A DNA stretch of 62,802 bases from Gnetum montanum. Taxonomy: Eukaryota; Streptophyta; Gnetopsida; Gnetales; Gnetaceae. The position numbers and the translations under genes were made by a program. The stretch lies in the NCBI GenBank assembly GCA_015680685.1, contig MNCI01025588.1:753189-815990 (forward strand), read 5' to 3'. Shown here piece by piece: positions 25,290 to 36,795 of the stretch; positions within the stretch are counted from its first letter, which is position 1, and each line of letters starts with the position of its first letter. The notes beneath the pieces were generated by a model. It was not told where the DNA came from, did no database searches, and saw nothing but the letters and a program-made list of their open reading frames with translations.

Positions 25290-26883
25290 CAATCTATATG
25301 GCTTCTCAATTTTTCTACTTTTTGTTTTCCATGTTGTTTTTATTTTACAAGTTATTTATTTTACAAATTTTTGATTTTTAGATTTTTCTAATTTTACACC
25401 ATTATTACTACCTTTGAACCTTTCTTGATTATTTTTACACTTTATTATATATTTTGTTTTGCTTAAGTGTGCTATTTTGTTATTTTTGTTAATAAAATTT
25501 CTTTATTGCCATAGGACACAATGCCATTATTGCTATTTACTAATGATGGTTTATGCTTAATGTTGTGATTGTCAATGTCTAGTTTCTTTTTTTGAATTCT
25601 GATGTCTGATGATTTTGACATGGTTCATTTTTCATGGAATAGTAGTGAGTCCATGTCATCCAACCATTTGGAAAAAAAACTCTACAATTTTCCTTGTTTT
25701 GGAAACTTGAGGTCCCTTCCATTAAAGAAACTTTTAATCGATGGGTGACCTTGGTAGTTCCAAAATTAGGAAAGATTCAAAAGGTTTGTAAAGGATGTGA
25801 CTTCAAGGGGACTCAATACTCTTTGTACTCTTCTACTTGCTTGAGTGCTTGAGTTTTTTTCACAAACTTCTCACCATTCCATTCCAACCACTGATAGGAA
25901 GTCAAATAAAGTCTTTGCATGGTGTAGTTCTCATCTAAAAATTCAAAAAATAAAAAATAAAAAAAATGATGGGAATTCAAAGCATACCCCTTAGACACAA
26001 TAAACGAATAAGTCCTTGCATGGTGTGGTTCCCTTTCAAAAAATAATAATGGGAATTTAAAGCACACCTCTTGGACAAATAAATGGGCTACAAGCACTGG
26101 TTATGGGACTAGAAAGCCATGTACCTATGCTTGAAGGTCTCTTCTAACTAAGGAACTCTCTCACTTCCTACTTCTCTCTTTTCTTCTCCTTATGGAATGG
26201 TGGTTGTCTTGTGGAAGCACTCTCATGTCATGTATGGCTGGATTGGTCTTAGGGTGGAAATGCAAAGTCACTAAAAGCAAATGATTTTGGTCTGGACTAA
26301 GGATGGATCTTCCTAGGTTATTTTGAACACAAATTCCACAAGGGACTTCTTATGACCTCAATTCAAAACTCCATTCCACCTTCTCTATCATCCATCCATG
26401 CTGCCATAACTCACCTCACTACCATGTTCTATGTTATGCTCTATGTCTTGGTCTGATGTGTTTGAATTCTTAGGTAGACTTTTTTTGGTTGGTCCTTAAC
26501 TTTTCATAATCATCAAATCAACTATGGGGCCCATAGATTTCGTAGTTGGGGTTATGTAAGGGCAACAAGGGCATGAGCCTACTATGGGGAGGATCCACTT
26601 GCATAGCTTTTGGTTTGGTTAGTTAAGGTTCCTTACCTTTGACATTGCCACAATCCTATCTTTCACATATTCCATTATGTGTTCTACTCAGTGCCCCTTA
26701 ATTATTTCATTCATCACCCTAATCATTTTTCTTCATTTTTCCAAATTTATGAGCTTCAACACCCTTTTCTCATGTTATCATATTGTTCTTGGTCTTTTGA
26801 GCTTTCATTTGACCCTAATTTCATTCAAAAATTCCTTATATTTTGCAAGTTTAACCAAAGTTAATAGTCATCTATGGTGGTCA
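25290..26883 (+). other. pol-ORF3 spacer of C
   Basis: T-rich text at 25310-25500, then a tandem pair of about 85-bp blocks at 25908-26080 (gcatggtgtagttctc ... ttcaaagcatacccc and a second diverged copy), then pyrimidine-rich sequence to the internal promoter. Small open stretches at 26677-26931 are not conserved in E and are not called as genes. Confidence 0.6.
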
Positions 26884-26966
26884 ATAGTTGCATCAACGAG
26901 GCCTCGTCAATGTAGCCGACCACATCGATGAGGCCTCAGCGACGTAGTGCTTACATCCTATATATG
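26884..26966 (+). promoter_or_regulatory. Candidate internal promoter for ORF3 in C
   Basis: Words catcaacgaggcctcgtc, aatgtagcc, catcgatgaggcctcag and cgacgtag stand before tatatat (26959-26965). The first words match the U3 block of the same element (aaggcctcatcaatgtgg, cctcgttgacg). Element E has an equivalent block at the same relative place. Promoter activity is inferred from this resemblance and spacing. Confidence 0.55.
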
Positions 26967-27096
26967 CCACCATGCACTTAGGAATTTTTGACATTTGCCT
27001 CATAACACATAGGAAGTTTTTGCAATTTTTTAGAGCCCATAACTTCCTAACCATATGTTCAAATCACTCCATTTTTCGATTCTCTAGTTACCATAG

Positions 27097-27416
27097 GTAA
27101 GCTCTTTATCGTGGGGGCTGCAAACCTTAAGGTTTTTGATGAAAAATCAATAAAATTTTATGAAAATTTTTCTAACTCCCCAAAGGGTTAATAACCTTAA
27201 CAACATATAAACATCAACTTTTTTGATAGTTAACCCTTCCAACAACCTCCAGGATGATTTATTAACAATAACACATGAATAAAATGATAATTGGAGTAAT
27301 TAAATTAGCCATAATCACAACTTAACCAAACTAAAACTATCCTTAAGAGATAAAGGTATCCCAATTGCTTTAAGTTACACAATGATTACTAACCCATGGT
27401 CTCATTATGATTACAG
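27097..27416 (+). other. Predicted 5'-UTR intron before ORF3 of C
   Basis: Donor catag|gtaagctct at 27096/27097 and acceptor gattacag at 27416, placed directly against ATG (27417). The sequence after the donor (gctctttatcgtgggggctg) aligns with that after the E donor (GCTCTCAGTCGTGGGGGGTG). Length 320 bp, AT-rich, as usual for plant introns. Splicing would join a leader of about 100 nt to the ORF3 start. Confidence 0.6.
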
Positions 27417-30330
27417 ATGGCACCAAAACAGAAATTCCCACAAGGAGAACCCTCTCAACCAAGGGAGAAGCAACCTAGAGCTAGAAGGGGCCAACAAGAA
27501 CAAGCTCAAGAAATATTGGAGACAACCCATGCAACAAGACCTCTTCATGAGGAGCCCAAAGTGGAATATATTCAATAGATTCTAGAAGAAGAAGTGTCCA
27601 TAGAACAATCACAACGAGGAGAAGTGCTTGGACCCATGCCAAGGCTTGAAGTCACTTTGACCTAAGCCTGCCTTGACTTTATCAGGTCCCGAGAAATCCC
27701 ACCATTAGTTCTTCAGAAAATCAACTTCAGATCATTCTTAGAGAAAGCTCCAACAGATGTCAAGACTTAACTGCAAACCTCTCCCATGTGGCCAGTCATC
27801 ACATCTAGTGGGGAATGGTACATGGGAGAGACATATCTTTTTAGAGTAATCAAAGGCTAGGGTCCACTGTCAAAATCACGGACATTCAAATGTCCTATTC
27901 GGCAAAAGCTATTGTGCAAGCACTGGGGTTTCTTAACATCAAGACACAGTTGGCATAACTATTCACAAAAGTTGATCCTGAAGCCAAGAAGGAGTGGACT
28001 TAGCTGTGCTATGGGGTTGACCATAAGGAGTATGATGTGCTCACACTGATGGAGCAAATTTATTTCAAAATTGCAGCCTATCCTCTGAATCCAACACTAA
28101 GGCTAAGCAAGTTGATGGCTTTCTCTACCCAAGCATGCATCACTCTAAACAGAAAATTTCCTGTCAACCTTCCACAACTAACCTACTTAAAGATTGAGAA
28201 GTGTTTTAAAGAAAATAAACATGGAAGGAAAACCCTACCATTTTCATGCCTCATTCGAAAACTCTACAAAATGACAAGTATCGTCTGCTACTCTAATGAT
28301 ACAATTAGGCATGCTCCTTTGGCCTCATGGTTTGAAATTATGAAGGAAAAAATGCTAATGACAACTTAAGAAGAGGAGCAACTGTCACCACCGCCGACTT
28401 AAGAAACAATGTTGGAGGTCCATGTACCCATTAAACACCTATGCAAAATCTGAGAGTAGCTCTTAAGTGAGTAAGAGCTACATGCAAGAATGAATGGGGT
28501 GGATCCATCTATATATTGACCAGCAATGAATCCCCTTAACGAGGTGGCCCAAACAATTGTCCAAATGGAGAGGGGTGAACTAATTTTCTTTGTTCAACGA
28601 ACGTAGTTGCCTAGAAGGTCAGATCCCAATGCTTGGTAGGTGATAGTGTGACTATCTCAATACCATTTATTCCTAGAAATCTTTGGGAATGTTGCTACCT
28701 TCTTGATGTGTTTGGAGGAAGGCAAAGGGACAACTGTCTTGGTGATGTAGCACCAAGGGTAGGAAATAGTAGCTGAAGTGGTTGTTGACCATGTCACTAA
28801 AGCACTAAATGCACTCACAACATGTATACTAGATGTATTTGCACTTTGAGATGTGCAGATGTTTGCAAGCATGGTCAGTAGAAAGTTGAACATAGCCCAG
28901 CATAAAGAATTGCTAAATCGATTGGTGGGGATTGGGCAATCGATTTTGGATATCTTCAATTTTTTGGAAGACATCACTACAACCTAGTCAGAGCTACTAT
29001 ACGCAAGAGGAAAATGCATCATTTTGGAGGGGCAACTTAAAATGACTCAAGAACAAAATCAACACTTGGCAGTAAAGGTTGCCGAACTATGTGCCCAACT
29101 TGTTAATCCTACAATCCTCAACCCAATAATAACTAGAGATGAAGCTTTCAAATAGCTTCAGGAATGATTCTAGAAGGCTAAGAAGGAGGTAGTAATGACC
29201 ATCTTCAACCAGTTCATAGCTGAAGTAAAAATGTATTCAATCCAAAAAGACTTGGTATAGATGTGCTAGGAGAATTGAACTCTGACCATCCAAAATCATT
29301 GCTTGTGCAATGTTGATGCTTAGAAGGAATAAATGCAGGAATTTATTCATCAATTGCAGGAGCAGCTTACTAAGGTGAACACTGAATTGAGGAGATTGAC
29401 AAAAAAGAATTGGAACTTGTCAGGAGGAAGTTCATGCCTTGCGCCAAAAGTTTGTCATCAAGATTGTCGCTTGGAAGAATGAGGCCCTCAAGATTGAAAA
29501 AGTGAAGAATCACTACAAAGACCAAGTTGGCCTCCAGAAAGAAGTCAATGAGAAACACATTCAAATGACAAAGGCAAAAGTAAATGAAGCCCTCCAACAA
29601 CTCCAACAAGGAAGAGAAGTCTAGCAACCCATCATTGATGAGATTGACGCCTACAACAAGGTAGAGATTCGACTAAAGGAGTTGCAAATAGAAGAAATGA
29701 CAGAATATATGGAGTTGGCCAATCTTCATTATGCAAACCTAGTAATGCTAATTGCTAAACGACCGTGGTCAAAGTTGGAGAAACAAGTGGCTAGCTCGTA
29801 TTTGTTATATGAGGCTAAGTTCAAGCATCACAAAGACACCAAGTAAAAGCTTGAGACCGCAAAAGCTAAAATTGAAGTTCTTAGAGCACAGTTCATAGAT
29901 AAACAATCAACTGCTAAGAACCTAGCCAAATGGATGAATGACTACCAAAAGCTAAAAGATACAATCAAAGCATTCAACATTCAACACAAACTGTTTGTTG
30001 CCTAGTTTATCAATGCTAAAGAGTTGTTTCTAGTAATTCCGTGTACCTAGGATGTGTTTGTTTTGATCCACATTGATGAAGCTACATGGATGATGCATTA
30101 TCTCAGAAGTAAGGAGGAAAAATTAAAGCACTACTGGATGCTTTCCACCTCCTGCTTGAAGTTGCTGTGGCAACAAGATAGTCGTAGCCACCTCGACTGT
30201 CACCAGTGCATGAAGTTGATGAAGGTCTCTCGAAACCTTAGGAGCCATCACTACCTGCGACTGTCTGATCTTCTCCACCAAACTTCACACCATCAAGGAA
30301 TGTGCTATCTAATTTTGAAAGAGCCATGTT
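27417..30330 (+). pseudogene. ORF3 of element C, decayed
   Basis: ATG at 27417 opens MAPKQKFPQGEPSQPR, like MAPTSRHPRDEGPSQPR in E. An N-terminal segment with PRLEVTLT and SPMWPVITSSGEWYMGETYL precedes a frameshift near 27860. The transposon-protein-like segment is at about 28040-28320 (LPFSCLIRKLYK). The coiled coil runs to about 30000, including LQKEVNEKHIQMTKAKVNEA at 29545-29604. Function is unknown. Full length would be near 950 residues as in E. Stops at former Gln codons and at least two frameshifts. Confidence 0.7.
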
Positions 30331-30503
30331 ATGGTGTTCAATTTTGTGTCCTAAACATCATCATTTTTTGTAATCTATTAATCCGTACACCCAGGCATTC
30401 CATTTTTTATCAAGTCAATCAATCTATTTTGTTTGAGAAAGTCAGTCAATAATCCCATAACTTTCTAATTTTATAAAAGAACTCGAGGATGAGTTTTCAT
30501 TCA

Positions 30504-30515
30504 GTTGTGGGGGTA
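30504..30515 (+). other. Polypurine tract of C
   Basis: gttgtgggggta abuts the TGATGA start of the 3' LTR and is identical to the tract of A. The stretch 30331-30503 is the 3' untranslated part. Confidence 0.88.
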
Positions 30516-31382
30516 TGATGAGTTGTAGTTTGGTTGCCTGTGTTGATGAGGCCTTGTTGATGCATTATATCCTGCGTCAACAAGGCCTCATTGATGTGGT
30601 GTTTGTTTTTGGCTATAAATATGCACCTCCCAGCTACATTTATGGCAAGAGAGATTTTTTAGCAACGAAGCTCTTACAGTTTGTTCATTTGAAAGTTAGA
30701 ATTTCTCTCCCGAGTGCTCGCAGCAGGAGTCATTGAGTGTACAGATCTTTATTCGAGCATTGTTGTACTTGAGCACGATAGTGTATGTGGCAATAAAGAT
30801 GAGCTTTCTGATAAACCTTGCAACACTTTGGAGAGATTAAACATTTTGTTTATGCATTTGATTTTTTAATTGTTTATTAAATATTTCTAGTAATTAAGTT
30901 AATGGAGCAATTAAGATAGATTAAACTCATAAGTACGACCACTTCAAGTATAATAGGTATTCGCTTGGTAATCCCAGTAGTGTTATTACTTGGTATGCCC
31001 AATAGCATAGCTCTTGGTCACTTAGTAGCGGATACGTGGGTTCAGGACGTGTACAGAAAGTGGGATCGGATGCTTATGTCAAGACTAGTTAGACATTCGA
31101 TAATTAGTTAAATCAAATTAGTTAGTCTAACTAATATATTTCTCTTTAAGAATCAAAACCATAAAATACAAAATGATAAAAATCATATGCCTCAATTACA
31201 CTTAACCATATCAGTGTACATTTCAAGTGTAATTGGGAAGACAATGATTGACCTTAAGGCAAGATTCACTTCTTAGAAGACTAGTGCACTGGAAATGATA
31301 AAGTCTATGGAATTCAACCGGATCGTGCATGAACGCTTTGTGATTCATATGGTTGCGTGTAAGGGTACCTCACCACTCATCA
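30516..31382 (+). repeat. 3' LTR of element C
   Basis: 867 bp. TATA box 30614-30621, aataaa 30792-30797, end cactcatca. The U3 block (30541-30600) is rearranged relative to the 5' LTR: parts of it match the reverse complement of the 5' block better than the direct strand. Confidence 0.92.
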
Positions 31383-33205
31383 CTAGTTTTTATAAAATTG
31401 ATTTAAAATCCTAAAGCATTGGAAAAAAATGAAGACAATCAAAAGCATGAGTGAGCACAGAAGTAGTTCCCTATAGAAAAATAAAAGTTTCATCAACAAA
31501 CTAAGAATGTGTGAAATCAAAGCATCCATGAGCTAGCATAATGCCCTTAATGCATTGTTGCATTTTGAATTTTCTGATTATGGTATCAAGCCCTTCCATT
31601 GCCATAAGAAATAAATAAGGAAAGATTGGGTCACATTGGTGAACCCCATTTCTAGCCTAGAAATCACCAACATGCACCCCATTAATCATCAAAGAAAAAT
31701 GGGTGTCTTTATAGCATTGTTCTAATTTACGAATCCAATGTTATGGAAAACCAAACTTCTATAGCATTGCATCAAGAAATTCCTAAGAAGTTTTGTCATA
31801 GGCCTTGCTAATGTCTAATTTTAGAGCCACGCTTAGGGTCTTCTAAACATGAGTCAAATGAAGAATCTCTTAAGTGAGAAGAAACTGATCTAAAATATAC
31901 CTGCCAGGAACAAAACCAGCTTGCTCAAGAGCAATAATTGTTTCGAAAACTTTACGCACTCAATTGCCATAAACTTGGAGATAATCTTATAAATGGTATT
32001 TGCATAAGCTAATTGGTCTAAAATCTTTGATGTTGCTTGCCCCAACTTTTTTTGGTAGTAGGGAGATCCTAGTGATATTGAATTCACTTAGAATATATTT
32101 TGTTCCCCAAAATTCAAACACCAAATTGGAAATGTCTTTACCAATAATGTGCTAAAATTTTTTAAAGTATTCAATTGTAAATCCATCTAAGCCAAGGGTT
32201 TTGTTATTTGCCATGCTTTGGACAGTGTTCCATACTTCATCCACCGTTGGGGTCATATTAAGCATATGAATGTAGAGGCTATGAGTTTGGCCTCAACTAT
32301 CCTTAGGACTTCCTTTAGAGCATCCTGATTTGTATCTATTCCTGTGCCTAGTAAATCATGATAAAAATTTAAAGCAATATTAGAAATTTGAACCTGATCT
32401 AAGGTAAAAGTGCCATCTTCTTTTTCTAGCTAAAGAACATGGGACTGGGACTTTGAATGACAGATAGATGCATATTGATGAAAAAATCTGATTCCAACAT
32501 CACCATGAAGAAGCCATTTTGTTTTGGCTCTTTATTTTCAATACATTGATTTTTGTTACTAAACATTATTATAAGTTTGAAGAGGGTCCATTCACACTCT
32601 CGGAATTCTTTAGACAAGCCAGCCACATCCATAATTTGTGTAAGTAATTCCTGATTCTAATGATGCCAATTAAGTGGATGTTGGTTCCTCCATACAATCA
32701 TAGATTGTGGAACGTGCTTTAATTTTTGAAGCACTTTAAATTGAATTGTGCCAAAAACTGCTTGTTGCCATTTTTGCTGAATAATTTCCTCCACTATGGG
32801 TACTCAGTTCCACAAGTCTCCCATCTAAAAATCAGTGTCTAGCGCCAATTTTCCATGCATAGCATGATGGGCCAATTTTCCATGCATAGCATGATGGGCC
32901 AGTGATTAGAGCAGGTGCAAGGAAGACGATACGCAGAAGCAAAAAGGAATGATTGAAACCAAGATATAGACGCCAGAAAACGATCTAACTTGTACAACAC
33001 CTGAGCAGCATCCTGCCGTTGATTGGACCAAGTATAGATTCCACCCAACAAAGGGACATCAATATATGCTAACTTCTTGATTGCATCCATAAAAGGAGAA
33101 TGGACAACAATGTTCCAAACTCCCCCAAACTTCTCAAAGGAACTCAAAATAGAGTTAAAATCACCAACAAGTAAGACAGGAACATTGATGTTTTAAGCTG
33201 TGAAA
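31383..33205 (-). pseudogene. LINE (L1-type) 5' part: endonuclease end and RT
   Basis: Read right to left: an endonuclease motif LLVGDFNSI near 33150-33175 and IDVPLLGGIYTWSNQRQDA with NHWPIML at 33147-32839, typical of the C-terminal AP-type endonuclease of plant L1. The RT follows: GFVPGRYILDQ near 31890-31920, LKLDISKAYDKTS near 31790-31830, NGVHQCDPIFPYLFLMAMEG near 31600-31660. The frame resumes beyond element C at 18100. 5'-truncated, with several stops and frameshifts. Confidence 0.82.
32844..32897 (-). repeat. Two tandem copies of a 27-bp unit inside the LINE
   Basis: The unit gccaattttccatgcatagc plus seven bases is repeated exactly at 32844 and 32871. It adds nine codons in frame (WPIMLCMEN twice) to the endonuclease end. 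Confidence 0.95.
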
Positions 33206-33269
33206 TAAATTTTCATAGCTTAAAACTTTTAAAATTTACATTGAAATCTTACCCGAAACCAACGCAGCC

Positions 33270-33920
33270 ATCCATTCTATTGCAGTTTATACCAGCATAT
33301 TTTTTTTCAATCATTTTGGGTGTTGCTGTAAATTTCATAGTAGTTGTTGGACTTTTGAAGGCCAACGTATTTCCTTGGACAACCTCCAATATTTTGTTTT
33401 AGAAAAGCTTGGCCTCTGGGTTTTCCAAATGCTAGTGTATCTTTTTCAGCTATCACCCACTTCCAACCATTTAAAATTTTTTCTTGGGTTTTTCCGGGCA
33501 GACCCAACGTAGTTTTCCAAAGCCAGCTTACTTTTTCCAGAGAAACTGAACACACTTTCCCTCATAAAGCCAACGTATCTTTCCCAAAATACCAATACCA
33601 AGTGTATCTTTAGAAAAAAGCAACACATTTCTTGATTTCACAATTAAAACCAGCACAATTTTTTAGGAAAAACATCCCAACGTATTTTTCACAAGGCAAA
33701 CCAAATTTGCCTTTCCTACACCCAAAGTATTTTTGGTGAGATGCGAGTGTATTTTTCCAAAACCCAGTATTACCAGCAATCATTTTTTTTGCATATTTAA
33801 ATTTTCACAACAAGTGCTGGACTTTTTAAAGCCCAACATAAAATCTGTAGTAAGTTTAGATTTATTTTCTATTTTTCCAACAATTGTTGGACTTTTCAAA
33901 GCCCAGTGTATACAAGTAGT
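33270..33920. repeat. Degenerate interspersed short repeat, ccaacgtatttttcc type
   Basis: About a dozen variants of two words occur at irregular 30-70 bp steps: ccaacgtattttt (e.g. near 33362, 33504, 33570, 33668) and agtgtatcttttt / agtgtattttt, with a companion gttggacttttnaaagccca near 33346, 33820 and 33880. It lies beyond the 5' end of the LINE. It could be an old minisatellite or the remains of a repetitive 5' region; no coding is evident. Confidence 0.6.
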
Positions 33921-35913
33921 TTGTGTTGGTGACTGTTTGGGACTAGACCACCAACATTGTGGGCTTTCCAGTCTCGTGATCGGGGGTCATAGGATCAAAG
34001 GTGTTTTTCAAATAGGGTTTAGATGTTTATTGGTCTTCGGCAACACCAAGGCTTAAATACCTCTAAATAAACTCAATGGTTATGAAACGTGAATAATCGT
34101 GAATATGTGTTTGTTGTTGTAACTGTTGAAATGGTTAGGTTATGTGTGAAATTGTAATTGACTATCATAAAAGAAATTCAACTAACTTTGTCAAATACCA
34201 TGAGTTGTTGAAGATTTCTATTTTGTTGAATCACCTAGTATATATAGTCCCTATAGTACATTAATCATAACAAATGAAATTTTGCAAAAACATTTGAGCA
34301 CAATTCTACCAATTTACTTCTAATTTTCCCCAGAGAGAATTTCACAAGAAACTAGAAATAGACTGAGATTCAATGAACCTAGAAAGAGAAAAGAAAAGAA
34401 AACAACTTTGTGTGAAATTTTAAATATTTATGCAAAATAAATTAACACAAGGAAACACTTCACAATAAAGCTATTTCAATTCAATAACTACAAATTGTCT
34501 AAACTTTCTGAGCTCAACAAGTAATTTCATAAAGACAATCTTATTATACTACCGAAAATCATTGCGTAAACGACAAAGTATGAGTCTCTATTTTGGCTAG
34601 TTAATAGTTGTCAAAAATTACATTCAATGAAGCTTTCAAAAAAATTTGACCATTTTAGAATTGAAATACCAAAGTCATACGCTTTAAAACAATGAAGCTA
34701 TTTTAGTTGTCTCAAAATACCAAAATTTTTTCTAAATTCTCTATGCTCAAAATAGGAAATTTCGTTAAGACATTACTATTAAATTGCTTTTGAGGCTTTT
34801 CAACAACATAAACTCTTCTATAATAGATCTTAATAGGAGTCTAATATTGCACAAAAATAGAGCTATAAAAGCAACCTAGGACAAATCCCAAAATTAAATT
34901 TCAAGTACAATACTATCTAAACCATTAGTTAAATAATTAAAACAAAATGGGGAAGAATGAATTCACAGGATTATAACAAAGAAACTACATTGATGTCTTT
35001 AGCAAGCCATGCTTTTACAATCTTCAAGTTGTTTTATCTAATCTTCCTCCAAAATTTTCCCATTCTCCTCTACCTTTGAAGGTCCTTTTATAGTGACCTT
35101 AGGGTAGTGACAATAATCATGAGAAGTTAAGGGTATTACAAATATTTAGAGAATTTATTCATAACTTCCTTAAGAAGTTATAGCTTTTAAGAGAAAAACA
35201 AGCTATAATTGGCAAGTGTCTTCTTATCAATTACAACCTTACAAATATCAAGGAAATCTATTTATAACCTTCATGGGAGATTATAATTTCCATTGCAAAT
35301 TTTAAATTCCAAAAAATAAAATTTTATTTATTAAATGATTATAAATTCTTCCATTTTGGAACCGTAAACCCCTTTTTTTTAAAAAAAATACTTCTTGTAA
35401 TTTAAATAAACCTTAGTTCCTTGTTTATAATAATTCACTTTTGTTTTAGAATTAAATTATTATTAAGGTCATATAACCTTAATATTAGTGGTTTGTTTTT
35501 GATGCACCTCGCGTTAATGCTTGTCTTCGTGGCCATTATGCCATTGTTGTGCAGCATCCATTGCATGTGTTCCTTGTGTCTTACATTTCTTGTTTTCAAA
35601 TCCTATTGTTGTGGCTCAAGCATGGCACTCCTGCCAGCATTGTCCTTGGTTTCTACACTCATTACTGCTTGGTGTTGCTTAGTAACTGCTACCTCCATCA
35701 CGAAGAAGAAATAGCAAATTCAAGCCCTATTCTGGTTTCGCGGTGTCAATTGGGGGCACAAGTAAGATAGTGGGTTAGCGAAAACAATGAGGGTTAAGAG
35801 TGAAAGATGATGGTTAGGTGCTCATGGCGAGGATGATGGAGTTCTATGTTTGGGGGTTCAACATTGCCTAGGCAACAAGGGAGGGGTTATAATGTGTTGC
35901 GATATTAGTGTCA
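33921..35913. other. AT-rich interval without recognisable gene
   Basis: No conserved reading frame, LTR terminus or repeat array is seen. A pair of overlapping short open stretches at 35421-35770 has no recognisable domain and is probably chance. Confidence 0.4.
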
Positions 35914-36795
35914 TCAAGGATTAGAATAGACGGTTGGGAGATTACAAGGATTGGAGGTTATAAGGGCAAAATCTAAATTGGCTTTTGGTATGAGGATAAT
36001 GACTAAAAGAGATACACTTGGATGTGAAGTAGGTAGGGTTAGAATCATGAGAGGGGTTAGAGTGAGTGTAAGAGGATGTGGTAGTGAAGATGGGGTTGAT
36101 ATTGTTAGATTGGTGATTTGATGAGGTAGAACCTTAAGATGAGGTTGGGGCTGAGGATGACATTTGGTTGGAGCTAATGTCAGTATGTGACTCTTTACTA
36201 GGGCCATTACAAGGGTTGCATCATTTGCTAGTGCCATGGGGCAAAGTGATGTCTGAATAGTGATGCTTGAGGGCACTCATCCTAAGCAACCTATCCACAT
36301 GTTTGAGAGCATTTTCCTAATCTTCATAAGGGATGTCAAATTCCCTCACCCTTGGTCTTAAGCCATAGCTTCTAGGATCTCCTTATACTTGTGGATGGAC
36401 ATCCCATTGGCATGAACCTGTTGTAGAGAATGATCCATGGCATCCATAAAAAATGTTGGCATGTTAAGAGCTAGGATGTTCTTAAGGCTCCACATAACTT
36501 GAAGATAGTCTCTAGTTAAATGATCTAATGGGTAGTAGAAAACATACTCATAAACCATGCACATTACTAACCTTTAGGGTTTTGATAGATTAACAACTCT
36601 ATACTCGCCCTTGTGTGAGATATGATGTGGTACTCCAATGAAGAAACCTTATGTAGCCTCTAGTCCCACTAGAACACTCTTGGTGATGGGCTCCTTGGAC
36701 ACTAGAAACCTAGTAACTTTTGCAATGGCAACCGCCAAAGCCACAACTATCTTGTCTCCAACCCAATAACTCTTGATGATGTACTCCCTAGACAT
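35914..36795 (-). pseudogene. Decayed reading frame of unknown family
   Basis: One frame runs from an ATG at 36795 to 35914 (about 294 codons), with about five internal stops and no frameshift. It begins MSREYIIKSYWVGDKIVVAL and includes FLVSKEPITKSVLVGLEAT and LNMPTFFMDAMDHSLQQVHA. The last third is Pro/Thr/Leu-rich low complexity. I do not recognise the family. Stops such as TAA and TGA in a conserved frame look like point decay of a once-coding sequence. It could be a retroelement ORF or a host relic. Confidence 0.4.

Larger units (their letters stand above)
18101..31382 (+). mobile_element. Ty3/gypsy Athila-like LTR retrotransposon C, complete outline, decayed
   Basis: Two LTRs with TGATGA...TCATCA ends enclose about 11.5 kb. 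Flanking five bases are ctact and ctagt, a likely target duplication with one change. Left and right flanks are two parts of one minus-strand LINE reading frame, so C inserted into that LINE. It carries the full plan including the ORF3 internal promoter and intron that A has lost. The LTRs differ at roughly one base in eight to ten by eye, so the insertion is old. Confidence 0.92.

Noticed and set aside
33270-33920. CRISPR-like spaced repeats
   Set aside because: Repeats are degenerate and irregular, and the window is a plant nuclear genome.
35421-35770. Possible membrane protein (hydrophobic short ORFs)
   Set aside because: Two overlapping frames of a T-rich region, with no homologue recognised and no splice or promoter context.
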